Positions 33,066 to 41,574 of a stretch of 64,000 nt of DNA are shown in pieces (the stretch's first letter is position 1; each line of letters starts with the position of its first letter). The DNA is from Solirubrobacterales bacterium (GTDB lineage Bacteria; Actinomycetota; Thermoleophilia; Solirubrobacterales; Solirubrobacteraceae): the NCBI GenBank assembly GCA_027315255.1, contig DAHUYL010000056.1, positions 47,831-111,830 of the forward strand, in the 5' to 3' direction. Under the pieces are notes generated by a model. It did no database searches. It worked only from the letters and a program-made list of their open reading frames with translations, and was not told the origin of the DNA. Made by a program: the position numbers and the translations under genes.

Positions 33066-33838
33066 CGCGCACCTCCGTACGCCCACGGCAGCGCTCGCCG
33101 CTCGACCACGGCGAGGAGCGCGAAGAGCGCCATCGCGAACGCCGACAGGATCGCGACCGCGGCCCACGTCTCCGCGAACTCGTAGTTGGAGGTCGTGATC
33201 GACAGCAGGTAGCCGAGGCCGCTCGACGCGCCCGTCTGCTCCGCGAACACCGCGCCGATCACCGCGAACACCGCGGCGAGCTTGGCTCCCGTGAACAGTC
33301 CTGGCAGCGCCCCGGGCAGCTCGACGTGGCGGAACGTCCGCCCGCGGGCGGCGTCGAACGTGCGCATCAGCTTCAGCAGGTCGGGATCGACTGCGTCGAG
33401 CGCGGCCAGCGTGGTGACGACGAGCGGGAAGAAGGCGACGAGCGCGATCACGAGCAGCTTCGGAAGGATGCCGAACCCGAGCCAGATGATGAGCACCGGC
33501 GCGAGGATCGGGACCGGCACCGCCTGTGAGGCGACCAGCAGCGGGTACAGCGCCCGACGCGCAACGCTGGAGAAATGGATCGCGACCGCGCACACCAGCG
33601 CGGTCGCGACGCCTACGGCGATCCCGAGCACTATCTCCCGCGCGGTGGTCAGGAAGTTGCTCCACAGCGTCTGCCGGTCCGTGTACAGCGCGCGCGCGAT
33701 CGCATGAGGCGCGGGGAGGATCGCCGGGTTGACTCCTCCGAGGTCGACGTACAGCTCCCAGATGCCGAGCAGCAGGGCAAGCGCCAGCGCCGGCGGCAGC
33801 ACCCGGACGGCGCGGCCTGAGATCGCCGAGCGGTTCAA
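33062..33838 (-). CDS. ABC importer permease (SsuC/TauC-like)
   Basis: The protein has 258 residues and about six TM segments. The EAA-type cytoplasmic loop is AARGRTFRHVELPGALPGLFTGAKLA, preceded by LLVASQAVPVPILAPVLIIWLGFG, both characteristic of the SsuC/TauC/ThiX group. The start is TTG 33838, overlapping the ATPase stop (TTGA); the large ORF extending to 34843 crosses the ATPase gene and is false. It pairs with the ATPase and binding protein of the same operon. Confidence 0.9.
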   Translation of the reverse strand: MNRSAISGRAVRVLPPALALALLLGIWELYVDLGGVNPAILPAPHAIARALYTDRQTLWSNFLTTAREIVLGIAVGVATALVCAVAIHFSSVARRALYPLLVASQAVPVPILAPVLIIWLGFGILPKLLVIALVAFFPLVVTTLAALDAVDPDLLKLMRTFDAARGRTFRHVELPGALPGLFTGAKLAAVFAVIGAVFAEQTGASSGLGYLLSITTSNYEFAETWAAVAILSAFAMALFALLAVVERRALPWAYGGAR

Positions 33839-34638
33839 GCCCGCCCCCCGAGCGCGGCCAGTGCCTGGGCGCGCAGCTGCACGAGCGCCGGATCGGTGCG
33901 GCTGCGGGGTCGCGGCAGCGCGACCTCGAGCTCGGTGACGACGCGGCCGGGACGCGGGGACATCACGGCGACGCGGTCGGACAGCAGGACCGCCTCCTCG
34001 ACGTCGTGCGTGACGAGCACGACCGTCCGGCGCTCGCCGGCGAGCGTGTGGCCGAGCCAGGCCTGCAGCTCCGCGCGAGTGATCGCGTCGAGCGCCGCGA
34101 ATGGCTCGTCGAGCGCCAGCACCGGCTTTCCCGCCAGCAGCGAGCGCGCCAGCGAGACCCGCTGGCGCATGCCCCCGGACAGCTGCGCCGGACGCGTCCG
34201 CTCGAACCCGGCCAGTCCGAGCCGCTCGAACAACGGGCCTGCGGTCGCCCGGGCGGCCGCGCGCGAGACGCCGCGGGCGCGCAGCGCCAGACCGGCGTTG
34301 TCGAGGGCCGAAAGCCACGGCAGCAACAGGTCGCGCTGGGGCATCAGCGCCGCCGGCTCGCTCACGAGGCGGCCGGCGTCCGGGCGCTGGAGCCCGCAGA
34401 TCAGCTCGAGCAGGGTCGTCTTGCCGCACCCGCTGGGTCCTACGACCGACACGATCTCGCCGGGAGCGACGTGGAGCGTGAGGTCGGCAAGCGCGACCAG
34501 CTCGGCGCCGCCGGCGGTCCCGAAGCGACGGGTCACCCGCTCGACGGCGATACCGGCGTGCGGCGCGGCGCCGGCCGCCGGAGCGCAGCCCCGGCTGGTG
34601 GACGTCACGTCGACTGCGCTCCGCTCGGCGGTGGGCAC
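33835..34638 (-). CDS. ABC importer ATPase (SsuB/TauB-like)
   Basis: A 267-residue ATPase. Walker A is GPSGCGKTTL, the Q-loop is in ALMPQRDLLLPW, the signature is LSGGMRQRVSLARSL, Walker B is VLALDEPFAALD and the H-loop is VLVTHDVEEA. The DLLLPWLSALDNAGL motif is typical of nitrate/sulfonate/thiamine-precursor importers. It is first in the operon with GTG start 34638. It is divergent from the secreted-protein gene at 34699, 60 bp away. Confidence 0.92.
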   Translation of the reverse strand: MPTAERSAVDVTSTSRGCAPAAGAAPHAGIAVERVTRRFGTAGGAELVALADLTLHVAPGEIVSVVGPSGCGKTTLLELICGLQRPDAGRLVSEPAALMPQRDLLLPWLSALDNAGLALRARGVSRAAARATAGPLFERLGLAGFERTRPAQLSGGMRQRVSLARSLLAGKPVLALDEPFAALDAITRAELQAWLGHTLAGERRTVVLVTHDVEEAVLLSDRVAVMSPRPGRVVTELEVALPRPRSRTDPALVQLRAQALAALGGRA

Positions 34639-34684
34639 GGTTCCACGCTAGCGGGATCGGGGATCTCGCTGGACAGCGGTGCGC

Positions 34685-34690
34685 TAACGT
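34685..34690 (+). promoter_or_regulatory. -10 box of EXORDIUM-like gene, leaderless type
   Basis: TAACGT lies 8 nt before GTG 34699, with no ribosome site between. Confidence 0.45.
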
Positions 34691-34698
34691 CCCCGCCA

Positions 34699-37137
34699 GT
34701 GGCAACCGGGATCCGTCGCACCGTCGCGCCGCTGACGCTGCTGTTGGTGCTCGCGGTCGCTGCGACGCCCGCGACCGCGCGCCGATCGCCGTTCCGGCCG
34801 CAGGTCGGAAGGGCGATGGGAATCGTCCCGGGCGTGGGCGCAACCGTCGACCCCTCGGTTGGCCAGAGCATCCCCGTCGTCTATCACGGCGGGCAGGTGA
34901 TGGACACGGGCACGGTCACCGTCCATACGATCTTCTGGGCGCCGGCCGGGTACGCGTACGACGGCTCTCCGGGCGGAGCCACGCTCGGCTACGTCCCCCT
35001 GATCGAGCAGTTCTTCACCGATGTCGCGCACGACTCCGGGACTCAGTCGAACATCTTCTCGACGCTCTATCAGTACGGCGACAACTCCGGGCCCGGGCGC
35101 TACAACATCGCCTACAGCCCGGCCACGAGCGCGATCCTCGACACCGACCCGTATCCGGCCGCGACCAAGCAGTGCCCCTCGCCGGCGGGGATCGGCACGT
35201 GCCTGACCGACGCGGAGCTGACCGCTGAGATCGACCACGTGATCCAGGCCCACGACCCCGCCGGCTACGGCTTGCACGATCTGTGGGAGGTGTTCCTGCC
35301 TCCCGGCGTCGACGAGTGCTCGGCAATCGCGGTGTGTGGCACCAGTTCGTTCGCCGGCTACCACTCGCTGGCCGACGCCGGCCACGGGATGTTCATCTAC
35401 GCGGTGGTGATCGACAGCCTGATCGAGGCGCCACCGATCGGCGGCGCCGATCCGCAGGGCAATCCGGAGGCCGAGACCGCGATCGACACGGCTGCCCACG
35501 AGACGATCGAGGGGATCACGAACCCCGAGGGCAACGGCTGGATGGACCCGAACGGGTTCGAGGCGGGGGACAAGTGCGAGAGCGGGCCTCAGGTCGGAAC
35601 GCCGCTCGGCTATGCCCCGAACGGCGCTCCCTACGACCAGCTGATCAACGGCCACCAGTACGAGATCCAGGAGATCTGGTCCGACGCGGCCAAGGGGTGC
35701 GTGCAGCGCTCGGCCGTCACCACCAACGCGCTGCCCCTGCCGCGGATCGCGCTGCGCCAGTTCTCGCCGCTGATCAGCGGCAACATCGGCTACCCGAAGG
35801 CGCACGTGGCGGTTCGCATCGCGCTGCTGCGTGGCGGCGGGATCGTCGCGGCGGCGGCCGGGGTGACCCGCGCTAACGGCGCGTGGGGACCGCTGGCGCT
35901 GATGGGCCCGCACGGCGCCCTGCACGGGCTCGGCGACGACCGCGACGAGCTGCTCGTCGGCTACGGCCCGCATGGCCCCCAGCCCGACGTGATCGCCACG
36001 GGCGCCGGCGGCAATCCGTTCACGGAATCGGGATTCACCAACTGGCTCGACCTCGACACCGGCTTCGCGCTCGCTCCGGGCGCGCTGGCGCTCGCACCAT
36101 GCGGGCAGATCGGTGTCCTGACCGTGACCGTCGACGGTGTCGCGAGCGACGCGCCGGTGCCGCGCTGCTCGACCGAGCTCGATGCGTCCGTCGTCAGGCT
36201 GCCGCACGTGACGGGTTCGAGCCGCGTGCTCCTGACCAGCGAGGACAACCGGGCGGTGACGGCGTACGCGCCCAACGGCGCGCTCGTCAGCATGACCGTC
36301 GCGCTCGGCGAGCCAGGCAGCGTCGCCGCGGTTGCGGGCGGCAGCAAGGTTCCGTTCCCCGACACGGGCATACCCGCGTGCACAGCCGATCTGCGCACCG
36401 GCGAGGTCAGCTGCACGGGCCTCGTCCCGCGCGCCGCCTACAGGGTGGTTCGCGGCCGCGGCCACGCCCCCCGATCCGGGCGGGCCGACGGCCGCGGCGT
36501 CGTCCACGTCGCGGGCTTCCCCGGACCGCAACCGCTCGCCGGTGGCGATCAGCTGACGCTCCGCAACGCCGCCGGGCGGGCGCTCACGACGCTGCACGTC
36601 GCCCACCTGCGGATCGCGATCGACGGCGAGGAGAGCGTGATCGCATCGGGCACGTGCGAGCCGGGCGACTACTGGGGGACGCCGCTGACCAGCGAGCCGT
36701 CGAGCGCCGCGATCGGCCAGCCCGGCGCCGCCGGGCTCGGCAGCATCTGCCCGGCCAACGGCAAGGCGGCAGGGCTGCCGACCGCGCCGGTGGCGCAGGT
36801 CGACGACCGCTCCGGCGGCGTCACCATCACCTCGGTGCCGTCGCTCCAGGGCGAGGCCCCGGCCGACGACGCGACCGTGTACGGCAGGTTCACCGCGCTC
36901 GCGCAGACCGGCGTCACCGGCCCGCACGGCGGCACGGTTCCGGTCGCCGCGGCGGTGTCGCTGTCGATCTCGCCGGCCGGCTCGCACGCCGTCGCGTGGC
37001 ACGCGGTCAACGTCGCGGTCAGTGGCGGCGTGGCGGTCCGCGGTCTGGCGTCGGGCGTGTACGACGCGACGTGGGTGGTGCGCGACTCCAACGGCGACAC
37101 GCGCACGGTCAAGACCACGTTCGTGCAAGCGGGCTGA
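34699..37137 (+). CDS. Large secreted protein, EXORDIUM/phosphate-induced-protein-like N-terminal domain
   Basis: From GTG 34699 the protein has 812 residues with a signal peptide (RRTVAPLTLLLVLAVAATPATA). The first part (about 50-340) reads VHTIFWAPAGY, YVPLIEQFFTDVAHDSG, NIFSTLYQYGD, then AAHETIEGITNPEGNGWMD and EAGDKC, which resembles EXORDIUM-type secreted proteins (HExxE near ITDP, GWxD, DxC). Six or more Cys may form disulfides. The remaining 450 residues are beta-rich and unassigned. The role is probably at the cell surface. The ORF start at 34006 is within the ABC operon on the other strand and is false. Confidence 0.7.
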   Translation: MATGIRRTVAPLTLLLVLAVAATPATARRSPFRPQVGRAMGIVPGVGATVDPSVGQSIPVVYHGGQVMDTGTVTVHTIFWAPAGYAYDGSPGGATLGYVPLIEQFFTDVAHDSGTQSNIFSTLYQYGDNSGPGRYNIAYSPATSAILDTDPYPAATKQCPSPAGIGTCLTDAELTAEIDHVIQAHDPAGYGLHDLWEVFLPPGVDECSAIAVCGTSSFAGYHSLADAGHGMFIYAVVIDSLIEAPPIGGADPQGNPEAETAIDTAAHETIEGITNPEGNGWMDPNGFEAGDKCESGPQVGTPLGYAPNGAPYDQLINGHQYEIQEIWSDAAKGCVQRSAVTTNALPLPRIALRQFSPLISGNIGYPKAHVAVRIALLRGGGIVAAAAGVTRANGAWGPLALMGPHGALHGLGDDRDELLVGYGPHGPQPDVIATGAGGNPFTESGFTNWLDLDTGFALAPGALALAPCGQIGVLTVTVDGVASDAPVPRCSTELDASVVRLPHVTGSSRVLLTSEDNRAVTAYAPNGALVSMTVALGEPGSVAAVAGGSKVPFPDTGIPACTADLRTGEVSCTGLVPRAAYRVVRGRGHAPRSGRADGRGVVHVAGFPGPQPLAGGDQLTLRNAAGRALTTLHVAHLRIAIDGEESVIASGTCEPGDYWGTPLTSEPSSAAIGQPGAAGLGSICPANGKAAGLPTAPVAQVDDRSGGVTITSVPSLQGEAPADDATVYGRFTALAQTGVTGPHGGTVPVAAAVSLSISPAGSHAVAWHAVNVAVSGGVAVRGLASGVYDATWVVRDSNGDTRTVKTTFVQAG

Positions 37138-37175
37138 TCGTTCAGTCTGCGGCGCTGCACCCGGGCGTTCACCAG

Positions 37176-38303
37176 TTGACCGACGAGCTCCCCGAGATCG
37201 GTGTGGGAATGCTCGGGTACGCGTTCATGGGGCGCGCCCACTCCGCTGCCTATCGCGCCCTGTCCAGCGCCGTCTGGCCGCCGCCGCTGCAACCGCGACT
37301 GATCGCGATCTGCGGTCGCGACGGCGCCGCCACCGCTGACGCCGCCCGCCGCTACGGGTTCGCCCGATCGGTGGGGGACTGGCGCGAGCTGATCGCCGAC
37401 GAGGGCGTCGGCCTGCTCGACAACTCGGGTCCGAACGCGCTGCATCTGGAGCCGACGGTTGCCGCCGCGCAGGCCGGCAAGCACGTGCTGTGCGAGAAGC
37501 CGCTCGGTCGCGACGCGGCCGAGAGCCACGCGATCTGGCAGGGAGTCGCCGCCGGCGGCGTGACCCACATGTGCGCGTTCAACTATCGCTTCGTCCCCGC
37601 GGTGCGGCTGGCGCGGCAGCTGATCGCCGACGGGCAGCTCGGCGAGCTGCGCCACTTCCGCGCCCGCTACCTGCAGTCGTGGGGACTCGACCGCACGCTG
37701 ATGACCTGGCGCTTCGAGCGTGCGAGCGCCGGCTCGGGTGCCCTCGGCGACCTCGGCTCGCACATCATCGACCTCGCGCGTTACCTGGTCGGCGAGATCA
37801 GCGCCGTATCCGGGACGGTGCGGACGTTCATCGGCGACCGCGCGGGCCACGCAGTCGACGTCGATGACGCATTTCAGGCCAACGTCGAATTCGAGGGCGG
37901 CGCGACCGGCATGCTCGAAGCATCGCGGTTGTGCCCGGGTCGACTGAATCACCTCGCGCTCGAGATCAACGGATCGGACGGGTCGATCGCCTTCGACCTC
38001 GAGCGGCTCAACGAGCTCCAGGTCTGTCGCGGCGACCGCTCCGGGTTCGAGACGGTCAGCGTGACCGGGCCCGGCCAGCCGCTCGCAGAATTGTGGTGGC
38101 CTGCGGGGCACGTGATCGGCTGGGAGCACACCTTCGTCCACGAGCTCGCCCACCTCCTCGCGGCGATTCGCGATCGCGCGTCAGTCCGGCCGCACGGCGC
38201 GGATCTCGAGGACGGCTACCGCGCAGCCGAGATCTCCGACGCGATCGTCCGATCGGCGGACTCGGGCAGGCGCGAGCCCGTCGTCTACCGCGCCGCGGAG
38301 TGA
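37176..38303 (+). CDS. Gfo/Idh/MocA-family NAD(P)-dependent oxidoreductase
   Basis: The protein has about 375 residues. The N-terminal Rossmann fold shows VGMLGYAFMGRAHSAAYRAL and RLIAICGRD; the family signature is AAAQAGKHVLCEKPLGRDAAE (Lys of EKP). The second domain has NYRFVPAVRLARQLIADGQLGELRHFRARYLQ and GALGDLGSHIIDLARYLVG, both typical. Such enzymes oxidise sugars or inositols. The start is either TTG 37176 or GTG 37203; no ribosome site decides. It lies 38 bp after the secreted-protein gene and converges on the PIN toxin gene. Confidence 0.92.
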   Translation: MTDELPEIGVGMLGYAFMGRAHSAAYRALSSAVWPPPLQPRLIAICGRDGAATADAARRYGFARSVGDWRELIADEGVGLLDNSGPNALHLEPTVAAAQAGKHVLCEKPLGRDAAESHAIWQGVAAGGVTHMCAFNYRFVPAVRLARQLIADGQLGELRHFRARYLQSWGLDRTLMTWRFERASAGSGALGDLGSHIIDLARYLVGEISAVSGTVRTFIGDRAGHAVDVDDAFQANVEFEGGATGMLEASRLCPGRLNHLALEINGSDGSIAFDLERLNELQVCRGDRSGFETVSVTGPGQPLAELWWPAGHVIGWEHTFVHELAHLLAAIRDRASVRPHGADLEDGYRAAEISDAIVRSADSGRREPVVYRAAE

Positions 38304-38316
38304 CTCGCGCCGCGCC

Positions 38317-38721
38317 TCACTCCGAGATGACAGTGAAGTCGGCGCCCAGGCGTCGGTAGGTCAGCTGGGCTCGCTCGTCGAGCGTCAGCAAGGTGTGGGA
38401 GTGTGCATTGGCTTCGATGGCAACCAAGCCGTCATAGCTCGCCCCGCCGAACACGCCGGCAGCCGCCAACGTTTGCAGGGCGCCCCGCCGTTCGGCATCG
38501 CCGAGCCGCAACGGCGGCTGTCGAAAGCGGCTCGTGAGCACCTCTGCGGCGAGCGCGGGCACGACCGCGAGACCGGACGGCAGCCGCGTCAGCACGGAAT
38601 AGGTCTCGATCAGGACGTGCGCCGGCAGAACATCCACTCCATCGAGCGCTGCCGCGGACGGCGCGTGTCGTGCGTGCCACGCCGACAGCGCGGCAATGAC
38701 CGCGCTGGTGTCGGCGGTCAG
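38317..38721 (-). CDS. PIN-domain toxin (VapC-like), apparent CTG start
   Basis: In one frame from 38721 the protein reads LTADTSAVIAALSAWH, VLPAHVLIETYSVLTRL, FGGASYDGLVAIEA, TLLTLDERA, giving the four acidic PIN ribonuclease residues. The first catalytic Asp lies in the TADTS segment upstream of the first usual start codon (GTG 38637, the track start), so translation must begin earlier. The only start-like codon is CTG 38721, overlapping the antitoxin stop as CTGA. The predicted length is 134 residues, normal for VapC. It would cleave RNA when free of antitoxin. Confidence 0.85.
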   Translation of the reverse strand: MTADTSAVIAALSAWHARHAPSAAALDGVDVLPAHVLIETYSVLTRLPSGLAVVPALAAEVLTSRFRQPPLRLGDAERRGALQTLAAAGVFGGASYDGLVAIEANAHSHTLLTLDERAQLTYRRLGADFTVISE

Positions 38722-38969
38722 CGTCGGCCTTGCTCCATTAACTCGCGAACCTCCGCGGCATCAAGACGCGCGTCGGTCGCAGCCACGAACCGAACACCAT
38801 GCGGACCGGTTTCGACGCTGACCTGCGAGGGGATTGCGACTTCGAGATGGCCGTCGACCGCGCTCATCTCGAGCTCGGCGCCGGCGGCGAAGCCAAGCTG
38901 CTCCCGCAAGGACTTCGGCACCACCAGGCGGCCTGCCGCGTCAATGGTGGCACGCATGGCATTTAGCAT
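38718..38969 (-). CDS. AbrB-family antitoxin (VapB-like)
   Basis: From ATG 38969 (or 38957) the protein has 83 residues with the SpoVT/AbrB swapped-hairpin sequence MRATIDAAGRLVVPKSLREQLGFAAGAELEM. The C-terminal DARLDAAEVRELMEQGRR would wrap the toxin. TATCCT ends 6 nt before ATG 38969, so it is probably leaderless. It is upstream of and overlaps the PIN gene, the usual TA order. The track start at 39134 adds 55 non-coding residues. Confidence 0.88.
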   Translation of the reverse strand: MLNAMRATIDAAGRLVVPKSLREQLGFAAGAELEMSAVDGHLEVAIPSQVSVETGPHGVRFVAATDARLDAAEVRELMEQGRR

Positions 38970-38975
38970 GGCATT

Positions 38976-38981
38976 AGGATA
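38976..38981 (-). promoter_or_regulatory. -10 box of AbrB-PIN operon, leaderless type
   Basis: TATCCT on the minus strand ends 6 nt before ATG 38969. AbrB-type antitoxins usually repress such promoters. Confidence 0.5.
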
Positions 38982-38989
38982 CCATCGAT

Positions 38990-39138
38990 GCGCATCGAGC
39001 GCTAGCGGGTCTGTGGCCGCGTCAGCGCCTTGACGAACTTCTCCAGCTGATCGGTCGGCCAGCATCGGCTCGCGCCGCGAGCCCGCCGCTCGTGTGGTAC
39101 TCGGGGCCGGCGCGACCTCCGACGCTGGAGACACGGAC
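38990..39138. other. Intergenic DNA with possible gene debris
   Basis: On the minus strand a short frame ends PTDQLEKFVKALTRPQTR and a stop near 39002. It looks like a protein C-terminus but has no matching upstream part in frame. It could be the end of the interrupted small gene at 39189. No other feature is seen. Confidence 0.25.
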
Positions 39139-39189
39139 CTAGCCGATGGCCCGCTTCAGCGGCTCGCTCTGCGTCGGCTTCTTGGCCAC
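39139..39189 (-). pseudogene. Very short ORF after the VWA gene, possibly a truncated gene start
   Basis: GGGAGG lies 5 nt before a GTG directly after the VWA stop, and the frame reads MAKKPTQSEPLKRAIG then a stop (16 residues). The good ribosome site and protein-like sequence suggest the first codons of a third gene in the MoxR-VWA operon that was later broken. It could also be a genuine tiny ORF. Confidence 0.3.
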
Positions 39190-39199
39190 GGCGCCTCCC

Positions 39200-40615
39200 T
39201 CAGTACTGGGTGGGCTTCATGAGCGCATCTACGAATGTACTGAGTCCGTCGGTGTTCCAGCACTCGAACGCCTGGCAGTGGCGCTCGTAGGCCGAGATCA
39301 CGCTGTCGCCGTAGTTCCAGTACAGCCGCGGCTCCGGGTTCAGCCAGAACGTGCGTCCGGCCTGGGCGGCGAGCCGCGCGAATACGTCCTCGCGCGGCGG
39401 TCGGCCGTTCGTGCGCGCGTCGCCGAGGACGATCACGGTCGCGCGCGGATGCAGCTCGTCCTCGATCAGCGCGAGCAGCTCGGTCCAGACCCGGCCGTAG
39501 TCGGTGTAACCGGAGATGTCGGCGACGCCGGCGTCGCGGGAGACCGCGGCGGCCGCGGCGCGGAAGTCGCGCTCGCGCTCGAACACGTCGGTCACCTCGC
39601 TGACGCGCTCGATGAACACGAACGAGCGAAGCTTGCGGAACGAGTCGTGGAGCGCGTGCACGACCGACAGGAAGAACGTGCTGGCGCTCGTCACCGAGGT
39701 CGACACGTCGCAGATCACGAAGATCTCCGGGCGCCGCGGGCGTACCGGGCGGTAGCGCAGCTCGATCGGGACGCCGCCGGTCTGCAGCGAGGCGCGCATC
39801 GTCGCGCGCACGTCGACGTGGGCGTGCCGGCGGTGGCCGCGGAGCTCGTGACTCTGGGTTGCGAGCCGGCGCTTGAGCTGCGCGACCACCCTGTGCACGG
39901 CGGCCAGGTCCTGCACCGGGCTGGTGGGCAGCGTCCGGTCGAGCTCGGTCAGCGGCCGCTTTGGGGGGAGCGCCTCGGTGCGCTCGATCAGCCGCCGCTC
40001 GAGCTCCAGCCGCAGGTGCCGCTCGAACCGCCGCAGCTGCTCCGGCGGCACCCCCTCCCGGCGAGGGTCGCCCTCGGGCAGCTCCGGTCGACGCTCGGTG
40101 CGCAGCCCGAGCGCGCGACGGATGCGCTGCACGTCGACACCCAGCACGCCCGAGCCCTCGCCCTTGCCGAAGGCCGCGATCGCGAGTCGCGCCAGGTCCC
40201 GCAGGTCGGATTCGCTGCCGTGCTTGAGCGCCGCCGCGATCTCGCGCCGGAGCGCGTCGAGGTCGAGCTCCTCGCCGATGCCTGCCTCGCCTTCGCCTCG
40301 TGCCTGTGGCTCCGACACGCCGAGCCGCACCGCCTGCGCCTCCGTCGCCCGGAAGAAGAACCGCTCGAACACGAGCTCGAAGATGCGGCGATCGTCGGGC
40401 GACTTGGCGATCGTCGTCGCCAGTGCCTCGCGGAAATCCGAGGGTGCCGTCCAGTCGACGTGACGCAGCGCCTGGACCGCGTCGAGGATCTCGGAGGTGC
40501 CGACGGCCATCCCCTCGGACCGCAGGTCCTCGGCGAAGGCGAGCAGCTCGCCGTCGAACGTTCCCGGTTGGCGTTCCGGAAGTCCGCCGTAGATCAGCTT
40601 GGGTGGCGGGGGCAT
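39200..40615 (-). CDS. VWA-domain protein (CoxE-like), MoxR partner
   Basis: From ATG 40615 (MPPPPKLIYGGLPERQ) the protein has 471 residues. The N-terminal part is helical (FAEDLRSEGMAVGTSEILDAVQAL); the C-terminal von Willebrand A domain shows the MIDAS pattern with DVSTS (DxSxS), Thr in YTDYGRV and Asp in LGDARTNG. CoxE-type proteins work with a MoxR AAA ATPase to insert metals or mature enzyme complexes. It starts 14 bp after the MoxR gene. The target enzyme is not encoded nearby. Confidence 0.9.
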   Translation of the reverse strand: MPPPPKLIYGGLPERQPGTFDGELLAFAEDLRSEGMAVGTSEILDAVQALRHVDWTAPSDFREALATTIAKSPDDRRIFELVFERFFFRATEAQAVRLGVSEPQARGEGEAGIGEELDLDALRREIAAALKHGSESDLRDLARLAIAAFGKGEGSGVLGVDVQRIRRALGLRTERRPELPEGDPRREGVPPEQLRRFERHLRLELERRLIERTEALPPKRPLTELDRTLPTSPVQDLAAVHRVVAQLKRRLATQSHELRGHRRHAHVDVRATMRASLQTGGVPIELRYRPVRPRRPEIFVICDVSTSVTSASTFFLSVVHALHDSFRKLRSFVFIERVSEVTDVFERERDFRAAAAAVSRDAGVADISGYTDYGRVWTELLALIEDELHPRATVIVLGDARTNGRPPREDVFARLAAQAGRTFWLNPEPRLYWNYGDSVISAYERHCQAFECWNTDGLSTFVDALMKPTQY

Positions 40616-40629
40616 GCGCGGTCGCCCGG

Positions 40630-41541
40630 CTAGCCGGCCGGGCGACCGCCGGCGACCGCGTCGGCGATCTGCGGTTGGAGCTTGACGCCGATGCGCTCGG
40701 CGACCGTGTCGAGATCCGTGCGGTGCTTGACGATCACGCTCATCGTCTGGCGGAAGGTGGCGGCGTCGATGTCGCCCGCTCCGAGCAGCAGCAGCGCTCG
40801 CGCCCAGTCGATCGACTCGGCGATGCTCGGCGGCTTCTTGAGGTCCAGCTCGCGCACGAGCTGGACGATCTCGACGAGCTTGTGGGCGACCGTCTCGCCC
40901 AGCTCCGGGCAGTGGAGCCGGACGATCCGCAGCTCGTGCTCCAGCTCGGGGTAGTCGAGCCACAGGTACAGGCAGCGGCGCTTCAACGCCTCTGTGAGCT
41001 CGCGGCTGTTGTTCGACGTGAGCAGCACGACCGGGTGGGTGCGCGCCTCGATCCGTCCGAGCTCGGGAATGCTGATCTGGAAGTCCGACAGCAGCTCCAG
41101 CAGCATCGCCTCGAACTCCTGGTCGGTCTTGTCGATCTCGTCGATCAGCAGGACGACCGGATCGGGCGAGGCGATCGCCGTCATCAGCGGTCGTGCCAGC
41201 AGGAACTCCTCGCCGAAGATGTCCTCCTGAACCGAGTCCCAGGCGGCGCCGTCGGCCTCGGCCTGGATGCGCAGGAGCTGCTTGCGGTAGTTCCACTCGT
41301 ACAGCGCCTTGGCTTCGTCGAGGCCCTCGTAGCACTGCAGCCGCACGAGCGGGCGGTCGAGGTAGCGCGACAGCGCCTTCGCCAGCTCGGTCTTCCCGAC
41401 GCCCGCCGGGCCCTCGACGAGGACGGGCTTGCCTAGCTTCGTGGCCAGGAATGCGACCAGCGCGGTTGCGCCCGCCGTCAGGTATCCGACCGAGCGCAGG
41501 CCATCCTCGACCTCGTCGACGGTCTTGGGCTCCGCTGCCAT
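40630..41541 (-). CDS. MoxR-family AAA+ ATPase
   Basis: From ATG 41541 the protein has 303 residues. Walker A is EGPAGVGKTELAKAL, Walker B is VVLLIDEIDKTD, sensor 1 is LLTSNNSREL, and the arginine-finger region is EALKRRCLYLWLDYP. This is the MoxR branch that acts as a chaperone-like ATPase together with a VWA protein, encoded next. TATAGT lies 8 nt before the ATG, indicating a leaderless operon start. The track start at 41550 adds three residues that overlap the -10 box. Confidence 0.94.
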   Translation of the reverse strand: MAAEPKTVDEVEDGLRSVGYLTAGATALVAFLATKLGKPVLVEGPAGVGKTELAKALSRYLDRPLVRLQCYEGLDEAKALYEWNYRKQLLRIQAEADGAAWDSVQEDIFGEEFLLARPLMTAIASPDPVVLLIDEIDKTDQEFEAMLLELLSDFQISIPELGRIEARTHPVVLLTSNNSRELTEALKRRCLYLWLDYPELEHELRIVRLHCPELGETVAHKLVEIVQLVRELDLKKPPSIAESIDWARALLLLGAGDIDAATFRQTMSVIVKHRTDLDTVAERIGVKLQPQIADAVAGGRPAG

Positions 41542-41549
41542 CCGGCCCA

Positions 41550-41555
41550 ACTATA
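41550..41555 (-). promoter_or_regulatory. -10 box of MoxR-VWA operon, leaderless type
   Basis: TATAGT on the minus strand lies 8 nt before ATG 41541; no ribosome site is visible. Confidence 0.5.
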
Positions 41556-41574
41556 GGGTCAGACTTGGACCGGA

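Noticed and set aside
38971-39134. N-terminal extension of the AbrB antitoxin to 39134
   Set aside because: The added residues are low-complexity, and a -10 box with leaderless spacing points to ATG 38969.
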